Assembly (NCBI GenBank): GCA_030642525.1
Contig: DAOWNO010000001.1
Span: forward strand, 1-31,497
Direction of reading: 5' to 3'
Source: Candidatus Aegiribacteria sp.
GTDB lineage: Bacteria; Fermentibacterota; Fermentibacteria; Fermentibacterales; JCC-6
DNA length: 31,497 bases
The notes beneath the pieces are model-generated. The model saw only the letters and a program-made list of their open reading frames with translations. It made no database searches and was not told the origin of the DNA. The position numbers and the translations under genes are program-made. This document shows, in pieces, positions 1-7,653 of the stretch (the stretch's first letter is position 1; every line of letters starts with the position of its first letter).

Positions 1-644
1 ATGGCAAGGTTGCTTTTATCATCGGTTTCTTCAAGTGTACTTATAGCCCGGTTGTAGTAATTCAGAGATTTCTTACTATTACCTGTTCTATTGAGTATGA
101 TTCCGATATTATTGAATGATGTTGCAATCCCCAATTTGTCACCGATCTTTTCACGAATTTTAAGAGTCTGCATGAAGTAATCAAGGGCCTGATCGAACCT
201 TGCTGTTCTAAGATATGCCGCACCGATTCTATTCAATGCAGTCGCTTTATCCGGGGCATCATTAGTTTCATTTGTAAGTTCAAGCATTCTGAAACCGTAT
301 TCCAGAGCGGTCTGATACTCGCCGATACACTGATAAGCCCAGCAGAGTTCACTCAGAATAATTGTTTCCGATTTCTTGTCTTCAGTATCCTGTAGTAATA
401 TCAGCCCCTGTTTCCCGAATTCAACAACCTTACGTGAATTAACTTCCCTTAATGCTACTGTCAGATCCGCCAGGACTTTAACTCGTTCCAGTCCATACGT
501 ATCAGGAAGCTTCTTCAGGAGAATTTCAGGATCTTTTCTCTCAGATGTTCCAGTCACATAAACCCCTAACTTCAAGCCATCCAGAACAGGAATTCGGACA
601 AAATGTTCGTACTTCTTGATAGATACTAACTTCGAGGAATTCAT
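1..644 (-). CDS. TPR-repeat protein, 5' part only (runs off the left edge)
   Basis: Read on the minus strand from an ATG at 644, this frame stays open to the window edge: 214 codons with no stop, so the C-terminus is missing. From about residue 95 the sequence shows degenerate TPR repeats (paired helices with alanine/glycine/tyrosine spacing, such as ATALNRIGAAYLRTARFDQA and ATSFNNIGIILNRTGNSKKS), the pattern of TPR proteins that often carry a signalling domain further on. The first 60 residues are not recognisable. No signal peptide or membrane segment is visible, so this part is likely cytosolic. It lies 38 nt downstream of the tgt stop on the same strand and is probably the last gene of the queA-tgt operon. 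No strong ribosome binding site precedes the ATG. What follows the TPRs (kinase, cyclase, HTH or nothing) cannot be seen. Confidence 0.8.
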   Translation of the reverse strand, partial: MNSSKLVSIKKYEHFVRIPVLDGLKLGVYVTGTSERKDPEILLKKLPDTYGLERVKVLADLTVALREVNSRKVVEFGKQGLILLQDTEDKKSETIILSELCWAYQCIGEYQTALEYGFRMLELTNETNDAPDKATALNRIGAAYLRTARFDQALDYFMQTLKIREKIGDKLGIATSFNNIGIILNRTGNSKKSLNYYNRAISTLEETDDKSNLA

Positions 645-682
645 ATGGCAATACTTACATTAGTATGATAAATTTTGTTGTT

Positions 683-1786
683 TTAGAAAGTATCTGAATC
701 AAAGTGCTTTCTTAAAAGATACCAGTCTCTTCTCCAGCTTGAGAAATGCCGTTCGTCTATCGCGATACGTATCTTTTCCATCAGCACAGAGAAGTAATGA
801 AGATTGTGAAGTGTGGCAAGAATGGGGGCAAGCCATTCCTTCGAATTGAACAGGTGTCTGATATAGGATCTTGTATATGTGCGGCATGCATAACACCTGC
901 ATCCGGGCTGGACAGGAAGATAATCATTTCTGAATCGTGTATTTCTAATGTTTATATGACCGCCGGGCACAAAGAAGCTTCCTCCCCGTGCGTTTCTTGT
1001 GGGAACCACGCAGTCGAACATGTCAACACCAACTGCGACGAAATCCACCAGGTCTTCCGGTTTTCCGACACCCATGAGATATCTTGGTTTATTCTGAGGA
1101 AGAAAATCAATGCAGGACGTAACGGCTCTCATCATAAGTCTTCTTGGTTCGCCTACCGATACTCCGCCAATGGCATACCCGTCAAATTCCATTTCTGAGA
1201 GAACACGAGCTGCTTTCTTACGCAGATCGGGGAAAGCGCCGCCCTGGATGATGCAGAACATTGCCTGCTCTTTTTCCTGATGGATTTTTCTGGCTCTTTC
1301 AGCCCATCTAAGAGTCAGATTGAGGGATTCCTCAGTTCGACTGTGATCGCTGGGTTGCTCCAGGCATTCATCCAGTATCATCATGACATCGCTTCCGAAT
1401 GTTCTCTGTAGATTGATAACCTTTTCAGGGGTAAGAATATGGCTGGATCCATCTATATGTGATTGAAATTGGTAACCATCTTCGGAACGCTTTCTAAGCT
1501 GAGACAGGCTGAACAGTTGAAAACCGCCGCTGTCAGTTAAAATATTTCCATGCCATGACATGAATGAATGCAGACCACCCGCTTCCTCTATCACACTTGA
1601 ACCGGGTCTGAGGTAAAGATGGTATGTGTTTCCAAGGATTATCTGCCAGTTATCCTCAATCAGATCTGAATTTCTGACGGTTTTTACACTTCCCTGCGTT
1701 CCAACCGGCATGAATACGGGGGTTTCGACCGGACCGTGGGCAAGATTAAGCAGGCCTCTTCTTGCTCTGCCTGATTTGCCGAGCAA
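683..1786 (-). CDS. tgt: Queuine/preQ1 tRNA-guanine transglycosylase
   Basis: Exchanges G34 in the anticodon of GUN tRNAs (Asp, Asn, His, Tyr) for preQ1 in the cytosol. Family marks: the substrate-binding DSGGFQ motif, the VDMFDCVVPTR block with the nucleophilic Asp, and the C-terminal zinc site CRCYAC followed by a His in TLHNLHYF. From the TTG at 1784-1786 it is 367 aa, near the usual 370-380. No ATG or GTG lies between this point and the in-frame TAA of the upstream gene (1814-1816). The nine codons in between read SLRNPPSFT, and their end (SFTLLGKSGRARRG) still resembles the family N-terminus. A CTG at 1808-1810, preceded by GAAGGGA at a good distance, may be the true start (375 aa). It lies in the kinase-queA-membrane protein-tgt operon. 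Confidence 0.95.
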   Translation of the reverse strand: MLGKSGRARRGLLNLAHGPVETPVFMPVGTQGSVKTVRNSDLIEDNWQIILGNTYHLYLRPGSSVIEEAGGLHSFMSWHGNILTDSGGFQLFSLSQLRKRSEDGYQFQSHIDGSSHILTPEKVINLQRTFGSDVMMILDECLEQPSDHSRTEESLNLTLRWAERARKIHQEKEQAMFCIIQGGAFPDLRKKAARVLSEMEFDGYAIGGVSVGEPRRLMMRAVTSCIDFLPQNKPRYLMGVGKPEDLVDFVAVGVDMFDCVVPTRNARGGSFFVPGGHINIRNTRFRNDYLPVQPGCRCYACRTYTRSYIRHLFNSKEWLAPILATLHNLHYFSVLMEKIRIAIDERHFSSWRRDWYLLRKHFDSDTF

Positions 1787-1813
1787 TGTGAATGATGGAG
1801 GATTTCTCAGACT

Positions 1814-3139
1814 TTATGTCCCTTCAGGGTCTGGTGTTGAAACAGGTTGTTCATCCCCCTCCACTTCTTCTTCTACCACTACTGCGGGAGTTTCTTCAGG
1901 TTCAACGATTTCCGTTTCCGGAGCTGATTCCTGCAAATCATCAACTGATGGCTGGATAGGTAAGAAATCCGTTTGTTCGGATTCCAGTGGGAATTCATCT
2001 GTCTCAGTTTCCTGGTATGATGAGTCTTGAGGTTCCGTTACACTGCTTCTGTCTGGTAGCTGAGGAAGCAACAGGGAGTCGTCTATTTCGGGAATGATCA
2101 GGGAGTCAGAAAGCGTGTCAACCAGGAGAGTGGTTGAATCTGTGAATACTGTATCATCCGGAATCATTATGGAATCTGATGCAATCAAATCCAGCTCTAT
2201 CGGTACTGGTTCGGCCTGCAGACTCTCTGAATCACCTGTTAGAGCATCTTCTTCTGTCTCTTGCATGATCGGAGTAAGATATGCAGAAAATTCTATGGAG
2301 TCCGCTGAAGTAGAATCGCCATCCACCCGCAGATCCTCCATGCTTACTGAAAGATCCTCGCCAAGCAGCAGTATGGAATGATCAGGATCAAGCCTCCTCA
2401 CCTCTTCCAGTTCCAGAACAAGATCCGCCTCCATGTTGTTTCGATAATACAGACTTGCCAGCCTTACATGGAATTCGACGCTGTCAGGATAAAGAGTTCT
2501 TAATTCCAGATAGGCAGCCAGAAGTTCTTCCTCTTCCTGCGGCAGCCTGCTCATCAATTGGAGCTGATCAATTTCAGTGCTGACCGCTCTCTCGGGCGGC
2601 AGGAAAACGATGATTGCCGTAACTATCAGAGAGGTAATGGTATACGTAATAACTTTCATCAATGAGCGATGTCTGATGTCCCGTATTTCCTCTTTGGTCC
2701 TGGGATCCATATCGATATTCAGGGGAATTATTTTTGTACCGGATATCAACTGGAGCAGTGTTATCTTTTTACGTGGAACAGGTATCAAACCAATTCCGGA
2801 AAGTATCAGTGGTGGCGTAAACAGAAGCCTGCGTAATGTTTGCCATTCCGATGGATCACGTCCGTGAACGCTGATCTCAGCGAGACCCAGAGCCTCAAAA
2901 GGTGATTGTTCCAGGGTTCTGATCCTCGACTTTTCCAGCCATGCAAGCATCGTGACAGACAGGAGATAGCTCACAGGAAGAAGTAGATGCCAGTTTCCGG
3001 AAAGGAGAAAGAAAAGAGCTTCCAGAAGTAAAGTCCAGGAAAGAATGACTGATATTTCCAGAATATACAATCCTGCGAGTTGTCTGAATTTAGGAGAAAT
3101 CCTGTTAAGCCAGGCATGTTTCCTGGCGGTCAGCGTCAT
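1814..3139 (-). CDS. RDD-like membrane protein with TPR-like region and long acidic tail
   Basis: 441 aa, in three parts. The first 185 residues hold hydrophobic segments at about 24-44, 50-68, 106-118 and 164-181. The stretch KKITLLQLISGTKIIPL resembles the end of RDD domains (R-x-LHD-x-xSGTxVV), so a divergent RDD domain is likely but not certain. Residues about 190-255 form TPR-like helices (ELRTLYPDSVEFHVRLASLY). The last 180 residues are a low-complexity tail packed with Asp, Glu, Ser, Thr and Pro, with no Lys and one Arg. The gene starts with an ATG whose ATGA overlaps the queA stop, so it is translationally coupled between queA and tgt. Membrane location is well supported. Its role is unknown: transporter, scaffold or sensor are all possible. 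Confidence 0.85.
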   Translation of the reverse strand: MTLTARKHAWLNRISPKFRQLAGLYILEISVILSWTLLLEALFFLLSGNWHLLLPVSYLLSVTMLAWLEKSRIRTLEQSPFEALGLAEISVHGRDPSEWQTLRRLLFTPPLILSGIGLIPVPRKKITLLQLISGTKIIPLNIDMDPRTKEEIRDIRHRSLMKVITYTITSLIVTAIIVFLPPERAVSTEIDQLQLMSRLPQEEEELLAAYLELRTLYPDSVEFHVRLASLYYRNNMEADLVLELEEVRRLDPDHSILLLGEDLSVSMEDLRVDGDSTSADSIEFSAYLTPIMQETEEDALTGDSESLQAEPVPIELDLIASDSIMIPDDTVFTDSTTLLVDTLSDSLIIPEIDDSLLLPQLPDRSSVTEPQDSSYQETETDEFPLESEQTDFLPIQPSVDDLQESAPETEIVEPEETPAVVVEEEVEGDEQPVSTPDPEGT

Positions 3140-4191
3140 TGTATCGACTCCCGTTCTATCAACATGACATCACCATAGCTGTAGAATCTGAACTGATGTT
3201 CAACAGCATATCTATAGGCGTTCATCATGAATTCATAACCCATGAATGCTGCTACAAGACATAACAAAGAGCTCTCAGGAAGGTGAAAGTTTGTAATCAG
3301 GGCATCCACATTCCGGAAGCTGTATGGTGGAAATATAAAGATTCCGGTCTCTCCTGATAAACTCATTTCTGAATTAATATCTATTGTTTCCAGAACTCTT
3401 GTTGTTGTCGTTCCCACAGCGATGACTCTTCTTCCTTCCTCTCTTGCATTTCTGATGGCTGAAAGAGCTTCAGCTGAAACATAATACTCTTCCGGATCGA
3501 GAGTATTATCTTCAATAATATCTGAACGAAGAGGTTCAAATGTTCCAGGTCCTACATGAAGAGTTACATAAGTATGCTCTATTCCCTTTTCCCTGAGACG
3601 GGTCAGCAGTTCCAGGTCGAAATGAAGGCCGGCGGTAGGCGCGGCAACCGCGCCTTTCTCCGATGCATATACAGTCTGGTATCTTTCATCATCCATCTCA
3701 TCAGGGGCGCGCTTTATGTATGGAGGTAACGGCACCTGTGCGGTTCTGCTGAGAGTGTCACCGGTATCTTCGACAGAATTGAATTCAATAATCGCTCTTC
3801 CTTGACCCAGCCTCTTTAGTACAGTGCATGAAAGATCATTTGAAAATTCAATGATCATTCCTGATCTTGCTGCTCTGCCGGGACGGACAAGAGCTTTCCA
3901 GATTCCCAGGCCAAGTTCCCGAAGAAGGAACACTTCAACCTTGCCGCCCGTGTCTGTTCTGTTTCCTGACAGTCGTGCCCTGAAGACCTTTGTATTGTTC
4001 AAAACCAGAAGATCTCCCGGAGAAAGCAGGTCAGGGAGATTGCTGAATACGTTTTCGGATAATTCTTTCTTCGCGATGGTTGATACAAGAAGCCTGCTTT
4101 GTGTTCGGCCAGGAAGAGGTGTCTGTGCTATCAGGTTCACGGGAAGAAAATATTGAAAGTTTTCTTTAAGCAGGTTTCTCTTATCTATCAT
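3136..4191 (-). CDS. queA: S-adenosylmethionine:tRNA ribosyltransferase-isomerase
   Basis: Transfers and rearranges the ribosyl group of SAM onto preQ1 in tRNA to give epoxyqueuosine, the step after Tgt. It is 351 aa, the usual family length. Conserved blocks are all present: LIAQTPLPGRTQSRLLV near the N-terminus, DLLVLNNTKVFRARLSG, PLPPYIKR, YQTVYASEKGAVAAPTAGLHF, HVGPGTFEPLR and TNFHLPESSLL. The ATG at 4191 overlaps the stop of the histidine kinase gene by 4 nt (ATGA), and its own stop overlaps the next gene in the same way, so the three should be translated together. queA and tgt are often neighbours in bacteria; a large sensor kinase in front is not a usual partner. Confidence 0.97.
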   Translation of the reverse strand: MIDKRNLLKENFQYFLPVNLIAQTPLPGRTQSRLLVSTIAKKELSENVFSNLPDLLSPGDLLVLNNTKVFRARLSGNRTDTGGKVEVFLLRELGLGIWKALVRPGRAARSGMIIEFSNDLSCTVLKRLGQGRAIIEFNSVEDTGDTLSRTAQVPLPPYIKRAPDEMDDERYQTVYASEKGAVAAPTAGLHFDLELLTRLREKGIEHTYVTLHVGPGTFEPLRSDIIEDNTLDPEEYYVSAEALSAIRNAREEGRRVIAVGTTTTRVLETIDINSEMSLSGETGIFIFPPYSFRNVDALITNFHLPESSLLCLVAAFMGYEFMMNAYRYAVEHQFRFYSYGDVMLIERESIQ

Positions 4192-6749
4192 GAGAGGGGA
4201 AGTCGGACGGTAAACCAGGTTCCGTACCCAGTTCTGCTTCGTACATTGACAGTGCCGCCTAACTGTTGTGTAAAATTCTTTACGATTGTCAATCCGATCC
4301 CCAGGCCTCGAGTAACCTCTATGTTATTGCTGCCAGTGTAGAACCTGTCAAATACATTCGGCAGGTCTTCGGGAGGGATGCCGCTGCCGGTATTGAATAC
4401 TTCAAGAATCCAGTGAGTGCTGTTGTCCAGTTTTACGTTGATATTTACTGATCCACCAGGCTCATTGTACTGAATAGCATTCTGTACAAGATTTCCAATT
4501 ATCTGTTCAAGGCGTGATCTGTCGAAACTTGCAGTGAAGGGTTCTGAAGGAAATTCCGCCCTTACCGAAACTTTCTGGTTTTTTCCCATTTCAGAGAAAA
4601 TTGGTAGTAGAGAAGAGATGACATCAGCCGGTCGAGCCCAGATAATATTCAGAGCTTCATCGCTAAGTTCTATCTTCATGAAAGTCAGCATTCGCTCCGC
4701 GTACTCAACAAGATCGATAAGCGCAGTATTCATAGCCTTAAGGGAGCTCTTCTGATCAGATGTGAGTTCCCCCAGTTTTTTAGAGATCAGTAGATCTGTA
4801 TGACCTCTGAGAGTGGTTATCGGGGCTCTCATTTTATGAGAAAGACTCAGGAGAAGATCTTCCAGCCCTATATGTTCACTCGGCATTTCTTTTTGCTGCA
4901 TGACGTTATTCTGTTTATCCTCCTGAGTATTTCTGAGTAACCACAGTGACAGGCCAACGCATAAAGTGCGAAGAATCCCTGGAAGAGGGTTCTTAAAAGC
5001 ATCCCGGTGACTGCTCCCCGCTGTGAGAGTTCCTATCGCTCTGCCTTCGGAAATAAGCGGAACAGTCAACTCGCTTCTGGAGGAGGGGAAAATAGATGAG
5101 AATCTTTGATCGATTGCTGTATCAGGGACATAGCACGTTTCCGTGTGCGTGTAAGCCCAGGATGCAACTGATGGAATTTCGAGAGAAAGAACGCCTGGAT
5201 CTGTTGAGGTTCCAGATGACACGAGAGGTCTGAGAACCGGTTCTCTGGAGCTGACCTTGTGTATTACCATATATTCAGCTCCGATGATTGATCCAATTTC
5301 ATCAAGCAGCGTTCGTACGTTTCGTTCACGACCCTTCAGAAGAGCCATGAATTCTGAAATTGAATTCAATAGTTTCACCGTATTTTGTTGATACTGATGG
5401 GATTGTGAATACTGTATAAGTATGGGAACAAGCTGAAGAACTAATCTTCCGAGGGGGTTCAGATTGCGGGATGGTGTTCCTGTAATTTTAAGATGAGCCT
5501 GACCTTGTTTCTGCTGAACCGGAATTGTCAGATTGAATCCAAGAATATCTTCCGTCCATGTATTTTTGCTCTTATCAAGTTGAGCCTGCTCACTTTCAGT
5601 CAGGGATGTGTCTCCAACAGCGACTTTTCTCAATCTGGAGATGTATGCAGCTCCTCGAGCTCCAGTACCAATTCTGAGAAATTCGAGAAGTGAACGAATT
5701 GAATCCTTCTTTCCGTTGAACTCATTAAGTACGTCTATAAGGTTAAGAATAATCTGTCCGGGAAAAGTTTCAGTTTCAGAGCTTTTGCTCATATCAACAG
5801 GTATGAGAAAGACAATCAGGCTCTCTCCATCAGGCATGAGCAGACTGGTCATTTCAAAGTGCATCACAAGAATTTCTGTCATAATCAGTCCTGCTCTGAA
5901 CTGGAAAGGAGCAACCATAGTATCGATTTTACTGTCAATCATAGCAGATACTCTTGCTTTATCTTCTTTTATTATCCAATCACTGAACTGCGTGGTGAGC
6001 GGATTCTTTCCTCCTGAACTGGAGACAATGTGGGTTGCATGACTGTTCAATGCAACTATTGTTCCTTTTCCATTAATCTTCACCGCAGGAATAGGGATTA
6101 CGGAGAAAAGAGTTTTTGCAAATTTCGAGTCATCCTGCTCAAATGTTGTCATTGCCATCGAGGGAGAAGAAAAGGATACAATCAGCAATCTGTTGCCAAC
6201 ACCAACTTTCTGAAGAGATGCAACTAGAGACCTTTTATTCATATAACCTGTTTTAGTCAGAACCGAGAATTCCCTGACCTGTTTCCCTGAAAGGCTTTTC
6301 GAGCTTGCAGAAATAAACGCCGTCATTGAAACCTGATCGAGAAAATCCCGAAGAGAAGTGCCTCTGTATCCGGCAAAGATCTCGCTGGCAGTTTCCGTCA
6401 TGGCGAAAACATGTCCCGATTCATCGGTAAGAATTCCCGGTCTGCCGCCATGAAATGTCTCCAGCCATTCCTCAAGCTCGAGCCTTGAAGTGCTTTTCAG
6501 CGATGTGATGCGGGAATCTCCCGCACTTATGGAGATGGATAGCCAGATTTGTCCGTCAAGGAGTATTGGAAGTGCCCCGTCCTCCTGAAGCGAGAGAATG
6601 TTTAGTATTACGTTTCTATCTATGATGAGTTTATCAAATAATTGAGCCATTAAAGGAGAAATGTTATGTACAATATTTCTCACAAAGGAAATAACAAGGG
6701 AATCCTCCGGGAAAGTAAATTCGACTGTTTTCTTATCTGCGGACATCAT
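4188..6749 (-). CDS. Soluble sensor histidine kinase with PAS and GAF-type domains
   Basis: 853 aa, no membrane segment, so probably cytosolic. The order appears to be: an unassigned N-terminus, PAS-like regions (about 100-330), a GAF-like region (about 345-450), a clearer GAF domain (about 465-600), HisKA, then HATPase_c. The phospho-acceptor is H638 in SHKMRAPITT. The N box is NLVQNAIQY (N753/N757), the G1 box is FNTGSGIP (Asn in place of the common Asp) and the G2 box is RGLGIGLTIVK. It should autophosphorylate and pass phosphate to a receiver, but no response regulator lies next to it; the nearest receiver-like protein (18491-19825) lacks its Asp. It starts with ATG-ATG after GTGGGG and overlaps queA by 4 nt. 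The signal sensed is unknown. Confidence 0.93.
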   Translation of the reverse strand: MMSADKKTVEFTFPEDSLVISFVRNIVHNISPLMAQLFDKLIIDRNVILNILSLQEDGALPILLDGQIWLSISISAGDSRITSLKSTSRLELEEWLETFHGGRPGILTDESGHVFAMTETASEIFAGYRGTSLRDFLDQVSMTAFISASSKSLSGKQVREFSVLTKTGYMNKRSLVASLQKVGVGNRLLIVSFSSPSMAMTTFEQDDSKFAKTLFSVIPIPAVKINGKGTIVALNSHATHIVSSSGGKNPLTTQFSDWIIKEDKARVSAMIDSKIDTMVAPFQFRAGLIMTEILVMHFEMTSLLMPDGESLIVFLIPVDMSKSSETETFPGQIILNLIDVLNEFNGKKDSIRSLLEFLRIGTGARGAAYISRLRKVAVGDTSLTESEQAQLDKSKNTWTEDILGFNLTIPVQQKQGQAHLKITGTPSRNLNPLGRLVLQLVPILIQYSQSHQYQQNTVKLLNSISEFMALLKGRERNVRTLLDEIGSIIGAEYMVIHKVSSREPVLRPLVSSGTSTDPGVLSLEIPSVASWAYTHTETCYVPDTAIDQRFSSIFPSSRSELTVPLISEGRAIGTLTAGSSHRDAFKNPLPGILRTLCVGLSLWLLRNTQEDKQNNVMQQKEMPSEHIGLEDLLLSLSHKMRAPITTLRGHTDLLISKKLGELTSDQKSSLKAMNTALIDLVEYAERMLTFMKIELSDEALNIIWARPADVISSLLPIFSEMGKNQKVSVRAEFPSEPFTASFDRSRLEQIIGNLVQNAIQYNEPGGSVNINVKLDNSTHWILEVFNTGSGIPPEDLPNVFDRFYTGSNNIEVTRGLGIGLTIVKNFTQQLGGTVNVRSRTGYGTWFTVRLPLS

Positions 6750-6782
6750 TTACCCCACTTGAATCCAATATGGTACTTGCTG

Positions 6783-6806
6783 GACGATAAACAAATTCTA
6801 TATTAA
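6783..6806 (+). promoter_or_regulatory. Possible promoter for the PTS IIA-guaB gene group
   Basis: The 82-nt gap between the divergent kinase and IIA genes must hold promoters for both directions. On the plus strand a weak -35 (TTGCTG, 6777-6782) is followed after 16-18 nt by TATATTAA (6799-6806). It is a sequence-only guess; the minus-strand promoter for the kinase operon must be nearby but I could not pick it. Confidence 0.3.
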
Positions 6807-6831
6807 AGACCAAGTCGGATAAGGAGGGCAT

Positions 6832-7281
6832 TTGAAAAGACCGATATTTAGCAAGTGGAATATCAAATCCGTTAACAGAAAAACCGCAATTGCGGAATTA
6901 CTTAAACTATTCTCATTTCAGAAAACTACCGAGGAACTTCTTCTGACAGCACTTGAAACAAGAGAACAGGCTGAACCGACAATTGTTCATGATGGTATTG
7001 CAATGCCTCATTGCAGAAGCATACTCGTAGATGATTTCATGATTGCTATCGGGAAATCAGAAAAGGGCATCCCCTGGCCCGAAAAAAAAGTAAAGGTAAT
7101 CATACTCTTCATAACTCCTGTGAGACCGTCCGGACCGGAAGAGCACATGAAGTTAATCAAACATCTAGCCAAGCTGCTTCGGACGGATGGAGCAGAGAAA
7201 CTGCTATCAGCCGATTCACCGATTGAAGCAGCATCGATATTAAAATTTACCCTTCAGGAAAGTAATCAGAATGAACAATGA
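6832..7281 (+). CDS. PTS EIIA-type (fructose/nitrogen family) phosphocarrier domain protein
   Basis: 149 aa, a single PTS_EIIA_2 domain as in PtsN (IIANtr). The phosphorylated histidine is H60 in GIAMPHCRS, matching the family's GxAxPH motif. The later part (VKVIILFITPVRPSGPEEHMKLIKHLAKLL) is the usual second half of the fold. Such proteins take phosphate from HPr/NPr and most often regulate other proteins rather than carry sugar when, as here, no EIIB/EIIC transporter is adjacent. The start is a TTG at 6832 behind a very good AAGGAGG (6821-6827). It overlaps the following zinc-ribbon gene by 11 nt, so the two are coupled. Regulatory role is inference; domain assignment is firm. Confidence 0.9.
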   Translation: MKRPIFSKWNIKSVNRKTAIAELLKLFSFQKTTEELLLTALETREQAEPTIVHDGIAMPHCRSILVDDFMIAIGKSEKGIPWPEKKVKVIILFITPVRPSGPEEHMKLIKHLAKLLRTDGAEKLLSADSPIEAASILKFTLQESNQNEQ

Positions 7282-7624
7282 CCTTAAAAGACTGATCAGC
7301 CTTCACGATCTTGATGTTATGATCTCAGACCTCCAGAATAAGGATATCCGGAAACAGGAAAAAAAACTTGGGCTGTCACCGGCAGCAGCTGTAGTGGAAC
7401 TTAAGAAAATGCGGGGTGAACTTGCTTTATTGATTACCCGGAGAAATCGTAATATGTACGATCAACTTGCCAGTCATTACGGTAACGCTGTAGTTCCCGT
7501 TATTCATGAACGGTGCAGTGGATGTTTTACACAGTTGCCCACTGCTTTTGTTGCTTCTCCTGACAGAAATAAACAGGTTGAAACGTGTCCTGCCTGCGGC
7601 AGGTTCATCTACTGGTGTGACTGA
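7271..7624 (+). CDS. Short C4-type zinc-ribbon protein (DUF164/zf-RING_7 family)
   Basis: 117 aa, with cysteines C82-x2-C85 and C106-x2-C109 in CSGC and CPACGRFIYW. This is the C-terminal zinc ribbon of the DUF164/CdsZ-like family. Usual members are about 240 aa with a long N-terminal coiled coil; here only some 60 helical, charged residues (7-65) precede the ribbon, so the hairpin is much reduced. The frame is clean and overlaps the IIA gene by 11 nt, and guaB follows after 29 nt, so it looks like a real short version rather than a broken gene. The family is proposed to act in nucleic-acid-linked or envelope processes; I cannot assign a function here. Confidence 0.85.
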   Translation: MNNDLKRLISLHDLDVMISDLQNKDIRKQEKKLGLSPAAAVVELKKMRGELALLITRRNRNMYDQLASHYGNAVVPVIHERCSGCFTQLPTAFVASPDRNKQVETCPACGRFIYWCD

Positions 7625-7653
7625 CCCGGATAAACATCTGGACGGAGAGAAAT

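Noticed and set aside
746..1198. 150-aa plus-strand frame inside tgt
   Set aside because: It lies wholly antisense to tgt, has no family features and no ribosome binding site; it is a shadow of tgt.
1626..2381. Ser/Thr/Val-rich plus-strand frames opposite the acidic tail
   Set aside because: They are the complement of the Asp/Glu/Ser-rich tail codons of the membrane protein; composition alone explains the open frames.
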